Assembly: GCA_917880885.1 (NCBI GenBank)
Contig: OU862927.1
Span: 38,405,571-38,469,570, forward strand
DNA: 64,000 nucleotides
Direction: 5' to 3'
Origin: Limnephilus marmoratus
Taxonomy: Eukaryota; Arthropoda; Insecta; Trichoptera; Limnephilidae
Part shown: in pieces, positions 1 through 12,224 of the stretch
Layout of the letters: every line of letters starts with the position of its first letter
Numbering within the stretch: position 1 is the stretch's first letter
Program-made: the position numbers and the translations under genes
The notes under the pieces: generated by a model
Seen by the model: only the letters and a program-made list of their open reading frames with translations
What the model was told of the DNA's origin: nothing
Databases searched by the model: none

Positions 1-362
1 CTTCTCCCGCGTCCCCTTTCCCTCTCACGTTCCCACACCGCCTTCCCTCTCCCCACTCCCATCGCCCGCTTCCCCCGTCCCGCCAACCCTCCTCCCGAGT
101 TCCACCCTCCGGCATTCCATTAATTCAGTCGCGGTACATTCAGTTTTTAAACAGCTCGCGTGCTACCTATCGCAATTTATTATACAAATTTCGTAATGCC
201 AGAGCTCACCAGTAGTATACAAACCTTGTCCTAACCATAACGAACACAACAAAAAAAGAAATATCCAATTTGGTGCAGTCATTCGGAAGTTATGCGCGTA
301 CATACATTTTGGCGATTCATTTTTATTTATATTTTTTTATTTATATAGATAGATAGATAGAT
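1..362. repeat. Dispersed repeat family A, 3' part of a copy
   Basis: A pyrimidine-rich tract (1-115) is followed by an AT-rich body and a tail of GATA units (about 340-362). The same order of motifs (C/T-rich block, 'aatttggtgcagtc', 'ttcggaag', 'cattt.ggcgattcattttta', then a GATA/TATA tail) recurs at 22868-23215, and partly at 29400-29880 and 35225-35762. Related copies at 33592 and 61478 lack the C/T block. I see no coding capacity. The superfamily is not established. Confidence 0.7.
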
Positions 363-450
363 TTAAACTTTGCTTGAAATGGTTTTAGCCGTATTTGGTG
401 ATTAGATCTGAATAGTCAGATAGGGGAGCAGTTGGGAATCTTGGGTATTC
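362..450 (+). repeat. SINE-1 fragment (body only, internally deleted)
   Basis: The stretch 'ttgcttgaaatggttttagccg...gatctgaatag' followed by 'gagcagttggga' matches the body of the complete SINE-1 copy at 25530-25948 in the same orientation, with the C/T-rich centre missing. The tRNA-like head is absent. Confidence 0.6.
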
Positions 451-609
451 ATATAATACAGTGAGATTTAAGTACCTATTCGTTACTGGTAATTTTTGAA
501 GCAGAAGGAAATAGTGGATTCATACCGGACTACTAAATATTTTTTGCGATATTTTTATCTAAGTACTGTACCACCAGAACTACGGAGTTCACTCGTATAC
601 TTAACGCGT

Positions 610-935
610 CTTTTTATTTTTATTTTTTTAAATTAGCTCCCCAGGAAGGAGAGGAAGTTCTGGGAAGGAAAATGTATGAGGGGTGGGTAGGAATTTTGGG
701 GTCAGTTTGTGCAGGAGTGACGAACATATGAATCCATCCATTCAAATGCAGCGGAAGACGATATTCCGAGAGAGTCCCGCTGGAGAGCTCAAAATGTCTC
801 ACTCAAACATTCTCTCCTGGCCCAACCTGCCTTGCATTAACCCGGGCACCCCTGATAAATTGCCAAACTTAGCGAACCACTTAGAGTGATCTACAGCAGA
901 GGTGTTGGTTATCCAACAAATGGTTCCCGGAGACA
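610..935 (-). repeat. Dispersed repeat family B copy (reverse)
   Basis: Read on the minus strand, this contains 'ggataaccaacacctctgc', 'tggttcgctaagtttgg' and 'ggggtgcccgggtt'. These match the plus-strand copies at 6480-6720 and 26590-26895. The other end (610-690, 'aggaaggagaggaagttctg') matches 19370-19398. Four related copies in 27 kb define a moderately repeated family. A GGGTTCAA-like box hints at a tRNA-derived promoter, but this is weak. Confidence 0.55.
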
Positions 936-1302
936 TACCCGCCTCCAAAATTCTAACATTGCGGGAGGGTTGTTGATAATTGCTGTTGTAAAAATGTTTT
1001 ACCCAGAAAGCGCGTTGCTCTCCCGTAAGGCGATCCATTGTGACTAAATTTCCAAGAAGCGAGGAGCCACGCATAAGTGACCCCGTTCTCCTCCCCCGTT
1101 CGGAATTCCCGCTAGCACGATTATAAAAGTACAAATGTTTAGGGTCCACCCTATATAAAGCACGAAATTTAAAAAAAAAACGAAGATGAACAATATTCAC
1201 AACAATAAATATAATACAAGTAACTTCGTTGCTGGGTGCTATTTTTATAAAATCGAATTCACTGTGTATTCTGAGTATCCAAAAAACGTCAAAATGATTC
1301 AT
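936..1302 (-). pseudogene. Possible transposase N-terminal fragment (DUF4817-like), very weak
   Basis: A 167-codon open frame (799-1302, minus) overlaps repeat family B. Its only suggestive part is 'LTGEQRAFWVKHFYNSN', which resembles the opening helix of the helix-turn-helix domain found at the start of many arthropod IS630/Tc1-like transposases. The rest is low-complexity or repeat sequence. I would not call it a gene. It may equally be a chance frame. Confidence 0.2.
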
Positions 1303-2540
1303 TGCGTCCTATTGTTTTATCGTTTTAGTCTTTTATTATATTAAATCGCATTATACCAAAGGAATTCCCTATGGCGTCATAAGAAGAAGCACGTGCGTAG
1401 GTACGACATATTATAACATTTACACAAACGATAAATTCTTATGTCGTGTTAGAATAATTACAAGACCCGAATTTCCTCATAACCTGTTATATTTTGCAGA
1501 GAAACCCCCGCCAATAGATTCAATTGTGTGATTTTTTTTTAAAATAAATGATTTCATCTGATCTAATAAATCTTGGTATAAACATAATCGGCCATCCGGT
1601 CAAAATTAAATTTCTAACTAATTAGAGTTATTTTAAGATGTTGATTTCGTCTTTGTGTTATTTGTGTAGTTTCAACATCCTCCAACAAATGTTATAGGAA
1701 GTTTTGTGGTAACTCAGCAGTTAAGTATCATCTGTCGTCGTTCGTGTCTAATATACGAATGGTTATGATAAGAGAAGAAGGCTGTGTTAGACGGCTAGAC
1801 TCCATCAGTGTCGCAGTCTGTGCAGCCGCAGCATAACTTAGAGCCTCTTAGGATGTCTGGCCAATTTAAATATTATTAAAATTTACGAATAATAAAAAAA
1901 AAAACAGTTCCTCCCCCCCCCCCGGCATACTCATATGTAATATATAAAGTTTATTAAGATTTAGGGAAAATAGGTGTACCTACTTGCTCAAAATATAACA
2001 AAGTGTCCCCGAAGAGGTGTGCAGAGAGGTCGTACCTAAATGCATCAAGTAAAAAACTACTTGTCTACGTAACATACCAGAGTATAAGTAGAAAAAATCG
2101 ACACTAAATAAATTCGGTTGACATTTTTGAAGTCCATTTTATTATAATTTCCAATTGGTGAAAAATGAAAAAATAATTATAATTTTATAATAAATAGCAT
2201 TTTGAGAGGGCAACTATCGGGAGATCAACTGTCGGGTCACCTGTGTCCTACCCCAAATAATTCGCTTTCTCCCGTGTACTTTTCACTTTCCGGCACAGAG
2301 GCGCGCGTGTGATGAGTTACCATCTCTTTCCCAGCTGATGGTTGGTTGTGAGTTGTCAGTTGTCAGTAGTTGTCAGTTGTCAGGCCACGTACGGCAGTTC
2401 TTGAGAAAGGCCGTTGCTGGGTTCTGTCTACAGCCTAGACTCCCACGGTGAATATTAATCTGATACAATCGATGTATCGATGATGAATTAGCTATGGAAG
2501 ATGCCTCTCAAACCTGCGATGGCCATCAGAATAGACGAAT
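1303..2540. other. Intergenic, no gene recognised
   Basis: AT-rich sequence with a homopolymer C run near 1912-1923 and short direct repeats of 'gttgtcag' at about 2354-2382. No conserved frame or splice-bounded exon is evident on either strand. Confidence 0.5.
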
Positions 2541-3712
2541 TCATGATCTAAAATTAAAATTATTAATCTATCTAATTCATTGTTTAAAAGAATACGAAAT
2601 ATTTATGATTGCCTAATTTTACAAGCTAATTTAGATGAATTTTTTAAATGGTGCGAACAAAATATGTTATTTTTGAATACTGAGAAATGTCAAGTAATAC
2701 GATTTTCCAGAACTCATTCTCATATTTTACATGAATATAATTTTAATAATGTTAAATTAACACCAGCACCTATTACAAATTCGCGACTTGGGAGTTATAT
2801 TCGATTCAAACTTAACATTCACACCACATATAGATAATATAACTAATAAGGCTTTAAAGATTCTTGGCTTCCTTTGTAGAACCCTAACTGATTTTAAGTC
2901 CTTGGATTGCATGAAAACACTCTACATTTCATTAGTTAGATGTCAAGTAGAATATAATTCACCTATTTGGTCCCCTTTCTATAAAGTATACTCTAACAAA
3001 ATAGAACGAGTTCAACACAAATTTCTTAGGTACTTAAATTTCAAACTCAAAATTCCAATAGAAAACATTAATTATTTAAGTTTAATGAATCGACTAAATT
3101 TAATTACGCTGTCTGACAGAAGAATCATTTCAGACCTAATTTTATTGTACAGAATTATGAACAACCTAATTGACAGCCCTGCCATCGTTGCTACTTTTAA
3201 ACTTCATGTACCGACAAGGAATACTAGACAAAATATAACATTCTTTTGCAACGCATACACAACTAACTATCTATCAATCACACTCACTTACCAATAGGAT
3301 GCATTATTTAGGCAACAAGTTTGGTGGTATTGTAGATGTATTCGCTGATTCCCTTTACATTCTAAAATGCAATTTAAACAAACACTTTGTGGAATCCTAC
3401 AAATTATTGTAACATGGGTATAATATATTTAACGATTTGATGTGTTATTGTAATGTTTATATTTTATTTTGTTCTATGTTATTGTTAAATATTACATTGT
3501 TTAAAATATTTCACGGTTTTCCACAAGATTATACAAGTGGTTTTTTTTTTCTTTTCTTTAAAAACTACTTGTATATTCTTAAAAGTTTTTTCACTTTTAT
3601 AACTTTTGGTATAAATTCTATGTATGTGTAATCCTCGATATCTTAAATATTATTTTCTAATCTATGTAAAAGCCCCTACGGGCGTATAACAACAATAAAT
3701 AAATAAATAAAT
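2541..3712 (+). pseudogene. 5'-truncated LINE (CR1/Jockey-like), reverse transcriptase C-terminal part
   Basis: Two overlapping frames (2580-2837 and 2788-3297) together encode the part of a non-LTR ORF2 downstream of the RT core. It includes the 'LGVxxD..L.F..HI' region and the typical 'SLVRCQVEYNSPIWSP' and 'IERVQHKFLRYL' motifs. A frameshift near 2790 and stops make it non-functional. The element ends in an (AAAT)n tail at about 3696-3712, as expected for LINE 3' ends. It is related to the copy at 5640-6410 and more distantly to the intact ORF2 at 55129-57960. Confidence 0.85.
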
Positions 3713-5517
3713 TTGTCATCTTGTTTAAGATTGTTGTTATATTGTTTATTCCTTTATCTTTGAGTTATGTGTTGTTATCTAGAGCTGGGACAGCATCCGT
3801 CACGTGCTATCTCAGAAGGCCAATTATTGGTCCTTCGATATAATATTAATTATCATTTGCCTGTTAACATTTGAATATGGAAGAGTAGGAACTAAAATTA
3901 TATATGAATAAACTACTAAAATATGTACTTTTTCATTATAAATGTATGAACGCATAAAAGAAACATCTTAAAAAGTACAATTTCATGGCTAAAATTGATT
4001 GACTTTTATTCTTTTAAGAAATTATTCACAAAATGACCAAAAACAACTTTTGCGCTATATTCGAGCGTTTCTAAACTCCGTTTTCCAAGCAATTCATTTG
4101 TTGCATATTACCTATGTTCGTGGTGATATAAAGGTGGATTTAGACCAAACGAGCATATTCTAGTCTGCTCTTGCAAATTATTTCGGTACTCCGGGTGCTT
4201 TCACCGAACAGTTGCCTAGACTACCTAGAGCATTCCTTTGTGTTCAAACGCGATCGCTCCGAGAGGCGGTCTCTTCAAAGTGTTCTTGGAACTTGCGTCG
4301 ACTTGTTTGTACTAATTATTGTAGCGTCTAAAATTTCAAATGTCTGGGAGTTTCAACTTTTTGTGGATAATACAAATAAATTAATATATAAACTCATGGA
4401 AAATAAATTATAAATACAAGTGTCTTCCTTCTTTTCTTTTTCATTAAATGAGTCATAATGATAATATTGCTCTAATCTGTCGGACATGGTGTAGTGAACC
4501 CTACCACCGATTGTTGAAGAATGAGCAATGAGCATTCGCTCGCCAGATCTAAACATCCCTAGAGCATCTGCAAGAATTCTAGTTCTTGTTGTTCTGGTTT
4601 TTGTTCGTTGGCATCCTTTTCAGGTGTAAATGGTGTTCCAGCTCTAGCTCAATGCTCGTTTGGTCTATTTCCTTCTCAAGCACACCAAGAATACAACCAT
4701 TTCTGACCTGTGTATTCCCACACGTTTGGACTTCATAAATCTTTGGGTGTAAAATGGTTTAAACGAATTACCGTTTCCACGAAAGATGGATAAAGAACGC
4801 TCTTGTTCCTAGCTTTATTTGGTCTAAATCGTAACTTGTGTATTCCTACACGTTTGGACTTTTGATACTATCCAATGGTCGTAAGTATACTACTTCAGCA
4901 CCTTTGCTAATTATGAAAATACAATGTGGTGGCAATTCTCCCAAAGCCTTTTAAGTGGAAAATGGAAGCAACTGATCAGATTATTTGAAAGCCGATCCAA
5001 TCCTCAACGGTTTTAAAATCTTGAGAATACATCATCACGTCGGTGATAATAATGCGAATTGCTGAAAATTGCATATTTTGCATACCTCACACCGCATCAA
5101 CAGAGGTCCAGTAATAATAATATCTGTCAGTTATTGCGTTTCGTATACACACAGGTACACAGTACGCACGTCTGATTTATATATTGGATTCTCAGTTCTG
5201 GTGATGGACCCTGGGCACTGGGTACTGGCCACTGGACTAAGGCCATTAGAAATACAATCACGCCTGCAATCTGCAGTGGGAGGAGCAACAAATGTTGACC
5301 CTGAAATATTTTGAATTATTTCTGTTCTTTAACAGTGTCAGGTTCTCTTGTCAGTTTTCGATTTTTATTGTGAAGAATTCATTCAAATAGTGTTAAGTTT
5401 AATTTGAACTACCTACTATCGAGTTAGGTGTCAAATTACAGCTGAATACTACAATTTATAATTTAGTTTTTGGGACCTTATCGATACTTATTTTTTGATT
5501 ACATTCATTTGAATGAA
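3713..5517. other. Intergenic; small inverted and direct repeats only
   Basis: No gene recognised. 'tagaccaaacgagcat' (about 4141) recurs inverted as 'atgctcgtttggtcta' (about 4652). A 'tgtattcc.acacgtttggactt' motif occurs twice (about 4709 and 4837) in direct orientation. These may mark a decayed DNA transposon, but no coding part is visible. Confidence 0.4.
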
Positions 5518-6478
5518 AGAATGAAACCAACTCAGAACCACCTCAGAAAAGTCATTAAAAGCTTTGAAAAAATAATTTTAAAATAGCCAGTAACCCTAAC
5601 CTTACTTAACCTATATAGGCATAATTTTCGACTCTAAATAAAACTTTATATCCTATATAAACACAATCGGTAATAAAGGAATGAAAATGCTTGGCTTCAT
5701 TCTTTGAAATTCCAGAGGTTTTAGGAATATTTCAACACTAAAAATTTTGTATACATCCTTAGTACGTAGTCAAGTCGAATATAACTCCTCGATCTGGTCC
5801 CCCCATTTTAAAATACATTCAGATTCAATCGAAAAAATTCAACATAAATTTCTAAGACATATTAATTTTAAACTCGGTATTCCCATTGAAAACATAAACT
5901 ACGATTTCTTGATAAAAGAATTAAATTTATTAAGACTCTCAGATCGAAGAATTATATCCGACTTAATATTTTTGTTCAAAATTGTAAATGGTAGCATAGA
6001 CAGTCCTAATTTAACTAAGCTCATTGAATTTCATGTTCCCACGAGAACCACTAGATCTAAAATCCTGTTTAAATGTAAAAATAATAGGACTGAGTACTCG
6101 AAACACTCCCTTGTACCTAGGTTACATGATGTTAGTAATAGATATGCAGATGTGGCAGATCTATTTAACTGCACGGAAGGTAGGTACAAGAGGGATATGA
6201 TATCAAATCTTTTCAGTCAATATTAATTCTATTTGTACTATAAATTTTTGTATGTAACTGTCTCTCTGGTGTCATTTCTCATTCAAATCCCATAATTATC
6301 TGTTAAACAATTTTTTTCTTTTATTTCTATATTATTATTTTTGATTTTGTGACATGTAATCAGTTCTTATGGTATACGTATACCGTTGAAATTAAATAAA
6401 TAAATAACCTATTTAACCAATTTTTTTTTTATCGCCACTCAATGACCTTTCTGAGGTGGTTCTGAGTTGGTTTCATTC
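5518..6478. mobile_element. Inverted-repeat (MITE-like) element split by a LINE insertion
   Basis: The left arm (5518-5556) starts 'gaatgaaaccaactcagaac'. The right arm (6441-6478) is its near-exact reverse complement, ending 'gttggtttcattc'. A LINE tail (about 5630-6410) sits between the arms. A related hairpin element occurs at 10065-10265 ('aacaactcagaatc' and 'aaaagtca' motifs), which supports a MITE family. No transposase is present. Confidence 0.65.
5630..6410 (+). pseudogene. 5'-truncated LINE tail nested in the MITE
   Basis: An open frame at 5747-6226 encodes the ORF2 C-terminal region ('SLVRSQVEYNSSIWSP', 'IEKIQHKFLRHINFKLGIPI', 'LSDRRIISDLIFLF'). It is closely related to the copy at 2541-3712 and ends in an (AAAT)n tail near 6395-6408. 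The frame upstream of 5747 is broken. Orientation is plus. It is a dead-on-arrival insertion. Confidence 0.85.
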
Positions 6479-6479
6479 T

Positions 6480-6720
6480 GAATTGGCCGGACACCTAATT
6501 GGATAGCTGGCACCTCTGCCATAGGTCTCCCCAATTGTTTCGCTACGTTTAGTGGTGCCTACATTCATGGGGTGAGGTTTGCACCAGCTGGATGGTGGGC
6601 TAGATCGGGAGAGGCCAGTTGATCACTTGATCACTGACCTCTCCAGTTGAACTCTCTCGATTCATAGTCCTTTGAGTTAATTTTTTTTGGGTGTCCTGTG
6701 TTGAGTTTACGTAAAAAGGG
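6480..6720 (+). repeat. Dispersed repeat family B copy
   Basis: Contains 'ggatagctggcacctctgcc', 'cgctacgtttagtggtg' and 'ggggtgaggttt', matching 26625-26740 and the reverse copy at 610-935. Confidence 0.55.
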
Positions 6721-8539
6721 AATAAAATCTAATCAGACATCAACATTTGTATACTTGTATGTGACCCGCGTTATTTTTTGCAGAGGCAGAATTATTTTAA
6801 TTTTGTCAATTAGTTTAAATATTAATGCTCTTTTTCTCTAATTTATTTGAAATTTCAGAAAAATAGAATTAAAATGGTAGCATGTAAAAGCCAATAATTG
6901 AAAACGTACAATTTTGCGTGAAAACCATTTGGCTTTTAAAAATAGTGAGAAATAAACATGAAAGTAGGTAGATACGTATACCAATTTGAAATTCAGATTT
7001 ATTTTGCAGCCATTATTTAAAATTAATTCTAAAACGACATTGCATTTTTATCTGTGGTCAAAATACACATCAACTGGTCAAACACACCTATTATAAATAT
7101 TAACATATAATAAAAATGTGATATGCCTTGTATAAATATAAAACCAATACCTATGTAAAGCCACCAATTTGTTGCTCAAACGCGCCGTCGTCGGTGTACT
7201 ATGTACGTGCAAAAACTACAAATGATATAACCATCGAAGCCAATAATAATAAGAACTGTTGCGTAAGTTTTTAAGTGTCTGTAATCATCCAAATAACACC
7301 TGGAAACATAAATAATAACCTACAAATTCGACTAATCTATTCTGTCGAACAGATTAATTTCAATCGATATTTTTACAGGGTGAATGGTATTTGCTGCGAC
7401 ATTTTGAAGTACGTGATCAAGACATACCAGCATATAAAAATTTTAATGAATACAATCTCAAGAACTTTTCATTTAGACGTAATGCCCTGTAAACAGAAAT
7501 CTGGAAAAGCAAGATGATTTCACGCCAGGGTTGTAGAAAACCGAAAAAAACAGCGACGATTTATGCTAAATCATTATTTTCAAATGATCTTTACTACGAA
7601 TCAATTTACTTTATAAATACAAAAAAACATGCTACGGATTATTTGAAACTTTTCCTTCCGTTTCCATTAAATAATTAAAATAAAATTACTATTAAAACTA
7701 TTTTATAAAAAAATACCAGCTTGCACAATACAATTTTTTTTCTATAGAAATATATGAAAGCTGTGGCAGGGCATTTTTAAGAAAATAGTCTTTCAGCGTT
7801 GGTCAGTTTATTTCTCTTACATATATACAGGGTTCACAGCTTATAGTAAAAAAACAGAGTACAGGAATGTTGTAGCACAAAGTAAAATCACTTACAATGT
7901 TCACTAACGTTCTCGCTAAACACACGTAATAACCTCAACAGAGGACCCGTGTTCTCTTAGTTGAGTTAAGTTTTTCCCGACAAGTAATGTCCCCGAGGGC
8001 GCTGTTACTTGAATTCCCAAGGATGACCCAGAGGGCTCTCTCGACTTGGTACTGGGGAGGGATTAACTTGGGCAATGACCACTATAGTCAAACAGAAACT
8101 AAGTGAACGGTCAAAGTCCAAAGTCAGTAATAAAATTTACAGGTAAAGCAACACGAGAAGGTTCACGACTTAAAATTAATTTTAGTACACAAAATGTTTT
8201 TATTATGTTCGGGGCTGAATTTAAGTCTGAATAAGGCTTGAATAAAAATGCGTAGGTGTTTAAAAATACCTACAAGGTGTCCGGTAACTCATATTACATA
8301 TATATTTCAGAATCAAGAAATTTCTTAGACAGTTTTTATCAGATGCTGATTAATAAAGCGGTAACCAATTTATTAGACATTTAAATTTTAATAATATTTG
8401 ATTTTTACCCCCGGCTGGGATTTTACAAATTTATTTTTTTAAAGACAAAAATACCTAAATGTGCACATCAACATAAAACAACATACTTTTTACAATACAA
8501 TGAACTAGTTACATCGGTAAATTTTTATTTGTGATTAAA
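6721..8539. other. Intergenic, no gene recognised
   Basis: AT-rich sequence. The 80-codon frame near 7275 shows no family motif. No exon with splice signals can be supported. Confidence 0.4.
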
Positions 8540-9301
8540 AAATATTTATTTTGCATTCCAATTACAGAGGGTTCTTCGAGGAATGTCACAAACTGATTTT
8601 CAAACCAATTTTTGAAGACTTTGGAATTCATTTCAGAATGGTAATCTGTATGCGACATAACCTTTTTCGTACGGAATATAAATTTACTCCCCGTGATAAA
8701 ACCCGTTTTTGCTGAACCTCAATGCAAAATGATCAGCCGGCTTCCTTTTCCAACTTGCACTTTTAAACCCCCATTACCCTCACTATTTTACCACATGTGT
8801 GTAATCGAGTGATTTTGATTCACCCAAGTCTCGTCCAAATAGACTATTTGCCGTTCGTCGCTAGTTTATTTTCATTTTGATTAATTTTTCTCAAAAAGTC
8901 TACACGCGCTGTAGCAATGTCTCATATTCCCATTAAATACTTTCTTCCGTCTTTGCGTATTTTGAATTTTAAACCAATATCATGCAAAATACATCGCAAT
9001 GACTCTTGAGATAAAAAAAATATATTTTATCCACCAGAACTTTGTTAAGATTTGTAAGAGTGGGATATTGTCCATTGTCATAAAAATCCATCACACTGCG
9101 ACGCACAACACCCTTTTTAAAATCTTTCAATCCCGTTGAGGCCGCAAGCTTGCTAATCAATAAATGTATGGATGTCGTCAGTCCTGCTGCCAATAAATGT
9201 ACTGGCTTAAAGTTCAATGTTTTGATGTATTCTGGATTGTCACGGATTTTTTGGAAAAACTTGATAACATTATAAACTATCGTTTTTTCACCTGCCTGCA
9301 A
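8540..9301 (-). pseudogene. IS630/Tc1-like transposase relic
   Basis: On the minus strand the first 110 codons from 9301 ('MQAGEKTIVYNVIKFF...') resemble the helix-turn-helix N-terminus of arthropod IS630/Tc1-like transposases and include 'RRSVMDFYDNGQYPTL'. After stops and a frameshift the frame resumes at about 8865-8795 with 'QIVYLDETWVNQNHSITHMW', the segment that carries the first catalytic aspartate (YLDETW) of the DDE/D domain. Matching sequence continues towards 8580. Terminal inverted repeats were not identified. It is a decayed transposon gene; the subfamily is not resolved. Confidence 0.75.
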
Positions 9302-9589
9302 TTCGTATCGTTGATATTAATTAGATCACAGAATATGTAATTACAATCACACCGATTAAATAAACGGAATCAAAATGACATTAATAAAGTGTAGGTATTA
9401 AATCGAAAATAATGTAATGGACTGGTATTCGATCTTACTGAATGTGGAATCATTAATTGTTTGCTTTTGTAGTAAGTAGCAATAAATAACAATGGAATTT
9501 CCAAAGGATTTAGCCGCCTAATTCATAGGAATAACCGCCAATGGAATTTCTAAATTTTGTTTCGCAGCGTGTAATTATTAGGTATCGTC

Positions 9590-10040
9590 TGAAATATTGT
9601 TTTTAGAATCCAGTTTAATGTATTTTCGAAAATAAGAATTTACGAGGGACGTATAAATAATAAGAAATGAAAAATATAAAAATATTAATAATATAATGGT
9701 GGAGTGCCTTTCGAGTTTGGGTTTTTCGGAGTTTTGACTGTACGTTAATCCCCGTGTGAAATTTTGGGAGTGCATTTGGTATCTGTTCAACTATTGGATT
9801 CTGTTGCTTAGTTAACCAGGAGACTGAATACTCTGGCTCCATATAGGCCTGTACGGTGTTATATACCCTTTGGGGCGGGGTAGTGCCGGCCGATGACGCA
9901 GAGGTGGGGGTAGCTCGGCCAATGGGGTGTCTTGTCCGGGTGGTGAGCCGAAAGTCGCCGAGCGAGACGGCGCTATGCGTATGAGGGAGAAAGTATTCAG
10001 ATCCGTGCGTCGGACCAAATACCTCGCGCTACAAAGCATA
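9590..10040 (-). promoter_or_regulatory. GC-rich block with CCAAT, GC and TATA boxes on the minus strand
   Basis: Plus positions 9840-10030 are far richer in GC and CpG than their surroundings. Read on the minus strand the order is CCATTGG (about 9920), CCCCGCCCC (about 9878), GGGTATATAAC (about 9862), then a TTCAGTCT initiator-like motif about 40 nt further on. This is a polymerase II core-promoter layout. No conserved gene follows, so a solo LTR or other mobile promoter is the likeliest origin, but no paired LTR was found. Confidence 0.35.
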
Positions 10041-10064
10041 TATTTTTATGGGTGACCGGACAAG

Positions 10065-10265
10065 TCAGAATGAAAACAACTCAGAATCTCCTTCGAAAAG
10101 TCAGTAAAAGTGATGAAAAAATACAACTGGTTAAATGGGTTACGTTATGTAAGGGTTATGTTATGGGCTATTTTTAAAAAATCATAACTTTTTATGACTT
10201 TTCAAAGAGGTGTTCAACAACTCAACACCTCTTTGAAAAGTCATAAAAAGTTATGATTTTTTTTT
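10065..10265. mobile_element. Hairpin MITE
   Basis: Near-perfect 39-bp arms at 10176-10214 and 10224-10262 enclose a 9-nt loop. The arms contain 'gacttttcaaagaggtg' and its complement. The left flank (10070-10110) shares 'aactcagaa' and 'aaaagtca' motifs with the MITE at 5518-6478. It is non-coding. Confidence 0.65.
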
Positions 10266-10499
10266 TCACGGTTTTATTTTTGTTTTTATGTCTCTCTCCT
10301 TCTTATTTAATGTGTCACTTTTTGGTTTATTATTATAAGGTGACACAAAGTAAGTAAGTTTGCTGTGTTTGAAGAAGCATCTAAAATTTCTTTACCCAAA
10401 CGTTGTTTTAGCAAAAGGCGTAAGTAAGAGATTTGGCCCTTTAGATCTATAAACATATTTATTGTTTCAACTTAAATAATTTTATGGTTTCGAAGGAAA

Positions 10500-11984
10500 T
10501 AATTTTGCAGATGTTAAATTGAAAACAAAAAATAAAGTTAAAACTATAGGCTCCGTATTAAGTAGCATAAATGTGAGATCTGAAGAAGTGCGAATTAATC
10601 CTGATCAGCTGTTTAATAGGGTTATTTGTATGTCTCAAGGAACAAATAATCTCAAACAATACTTCAACTATGAACTCAGCCCGTACCCTTTGTCTTTATT
10701 TGAAAACAATAAAATGATAAGAAAGGGAACTAAATCAAGTCTTATGAAAATATTTGAAAAGTGGACAGTTAGCAACGAAGTTTTTGAGAATTTGCCCCCA
10801 AAAATATATGTAGTAGATGGAGGGTATTTTTTGCACATTGTTATTTGGCCTGACAAAGTAACATATAGCAGCATCATAGAGAAGTATGTTGACACTGTAA
10901 TGAAATGGTATGGGAAAGATTGTCATGTTGTGTTCGATGGGCATCCTGACTATCCCACCACAGAAGGGGTCGAACATATGCGGAGAAGTAAAAAACATCT
11001 CTAGAAATGAAATTCAACGATAATGTGGAGTGCTCTGTGAAGCAAAATGAATTTTTGGCAAATCCAAAAAACAAAAGCAGCTTATTGAACAGCTCTCTCA
11101 AAAGCTTAATGAAGCAAACATTCCAACCATTGTGGCGGAGGAAGACACAGATACTGAAGTGGTCGGAAGAGCAATAGATGTTTCCCAGATTCAAAGTGGG
11201 AGGCCAGTAGTTGTTGTCGGGCAGGATACTGATCTTTTCGTTCTATTATTAGGGCTACCACAGTGTCAAAATGTGCGACTATTCTTTCACAAACCCTCTG
11301 GCACACCATCAACGTATGACATCAGCAAGATTCATGAAGAGATTGGTGATATGAAGGATGTGATATTATTTTTGCATGCTATCACAGGATGTGTGATACC
11401 ACGTCTTATTTATTCGGCAAAGGCAAAATTTACGCGTACAAATTGCTATCAAATTATCTCCGCACAAAAGTTTTACAGTTTTATGAAAAACAGGCAGACA
11501 AAAATATTCTCAAAGAGGTAGGAGAGGCTTTTGTCTTGAAACTATATGGATGCACAAGGTTTGCAAGTCTGAATGACAGTAGATATTCAATGTACCTTTA
11601 AGCTGTTGAAAAAATGTAATGAAAATCCAAATTTAACATGGCATCCCTCCCTCCAACATCTGGTGCTGCTGAACAACACGCCTATCGAACATACTATCAA
11701 ATTAAAAAATGGATCGGAGATAAGGAAATCAGCGCTACGGACTGGGGATGTATTTTAACTGACAACATGCTGTACCCAGTGCACTCAAAAAAACCACCGG
11801 CACCTGAAGAAGTTATAAACTTAGTTTCCTGCAACTGCAAAAAGGCTTGCAAAAATAATTGTAGCTGCATAATAATCAAGCATCACTTGATTGCACAGAA
11901 ATGTGCGGGAGCTGTGGCGTATCATGCAGCAATGTAAGTTTGGTTGAAGTCGAGGAAAATGAAGAACTTCTCATGGAAGTTTAG
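10500..11984 (+). pseudogene. Broken gene: PIN/FEN1-like nuclease domain plus CXC (tesmin/TSO1-like) Cys-rich domain
   Basis: At least four frames must be joined. 10500-11004 gives 'YVVDGGYFLHIVIWP' and 'HVVFDGHPDYPTTEGVEHMRR', the N-terminal aspartate motifs of a PIN/FEN1-like fold. 11132-11400 gives 'EEDTDTEVV' and 'VVVVGQDTDLFVLLLG', the next acidic cluster, then 'LHAITGC'. A one-base shift restores 'CDTTS' at about 11390. 11638-11870 gives 'LPPTSGAAEQHAYRTYYQ', then 'SCNCKKACKNNCSC'. A further shift gives 'CTEMCGSCGVSC', an acidic tail and a stop at 11982-11984. The architecture matches a multicopy protein class common in invertebrate genomes, probably transposon-derived (Academ-type elements carry XPG-like nucleases); that link is inference. 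The frameshifts make this copy inactive. Confidence 0.7.
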
Positions 11985-12224
11985 GATATCATAAAATTAA
12001 GATACCGCAATTATTTTGTTCTAAAATAACATCTTTAAAAAATATTACATGCATTTTCAAACCAAAAACTATTTAAAATACCTATTTTCGCTGAATACTT
12101 ATTATTATTTGAAACAAATTAAAAAAGTGAGGATTTTAGGTTTCACCGAGACTCGATTAGTTTTATTTATAGAAAATGCAATAGTGTACCTTAAAGATAA
12201 AAAACACTCTCACTATACAACAAT

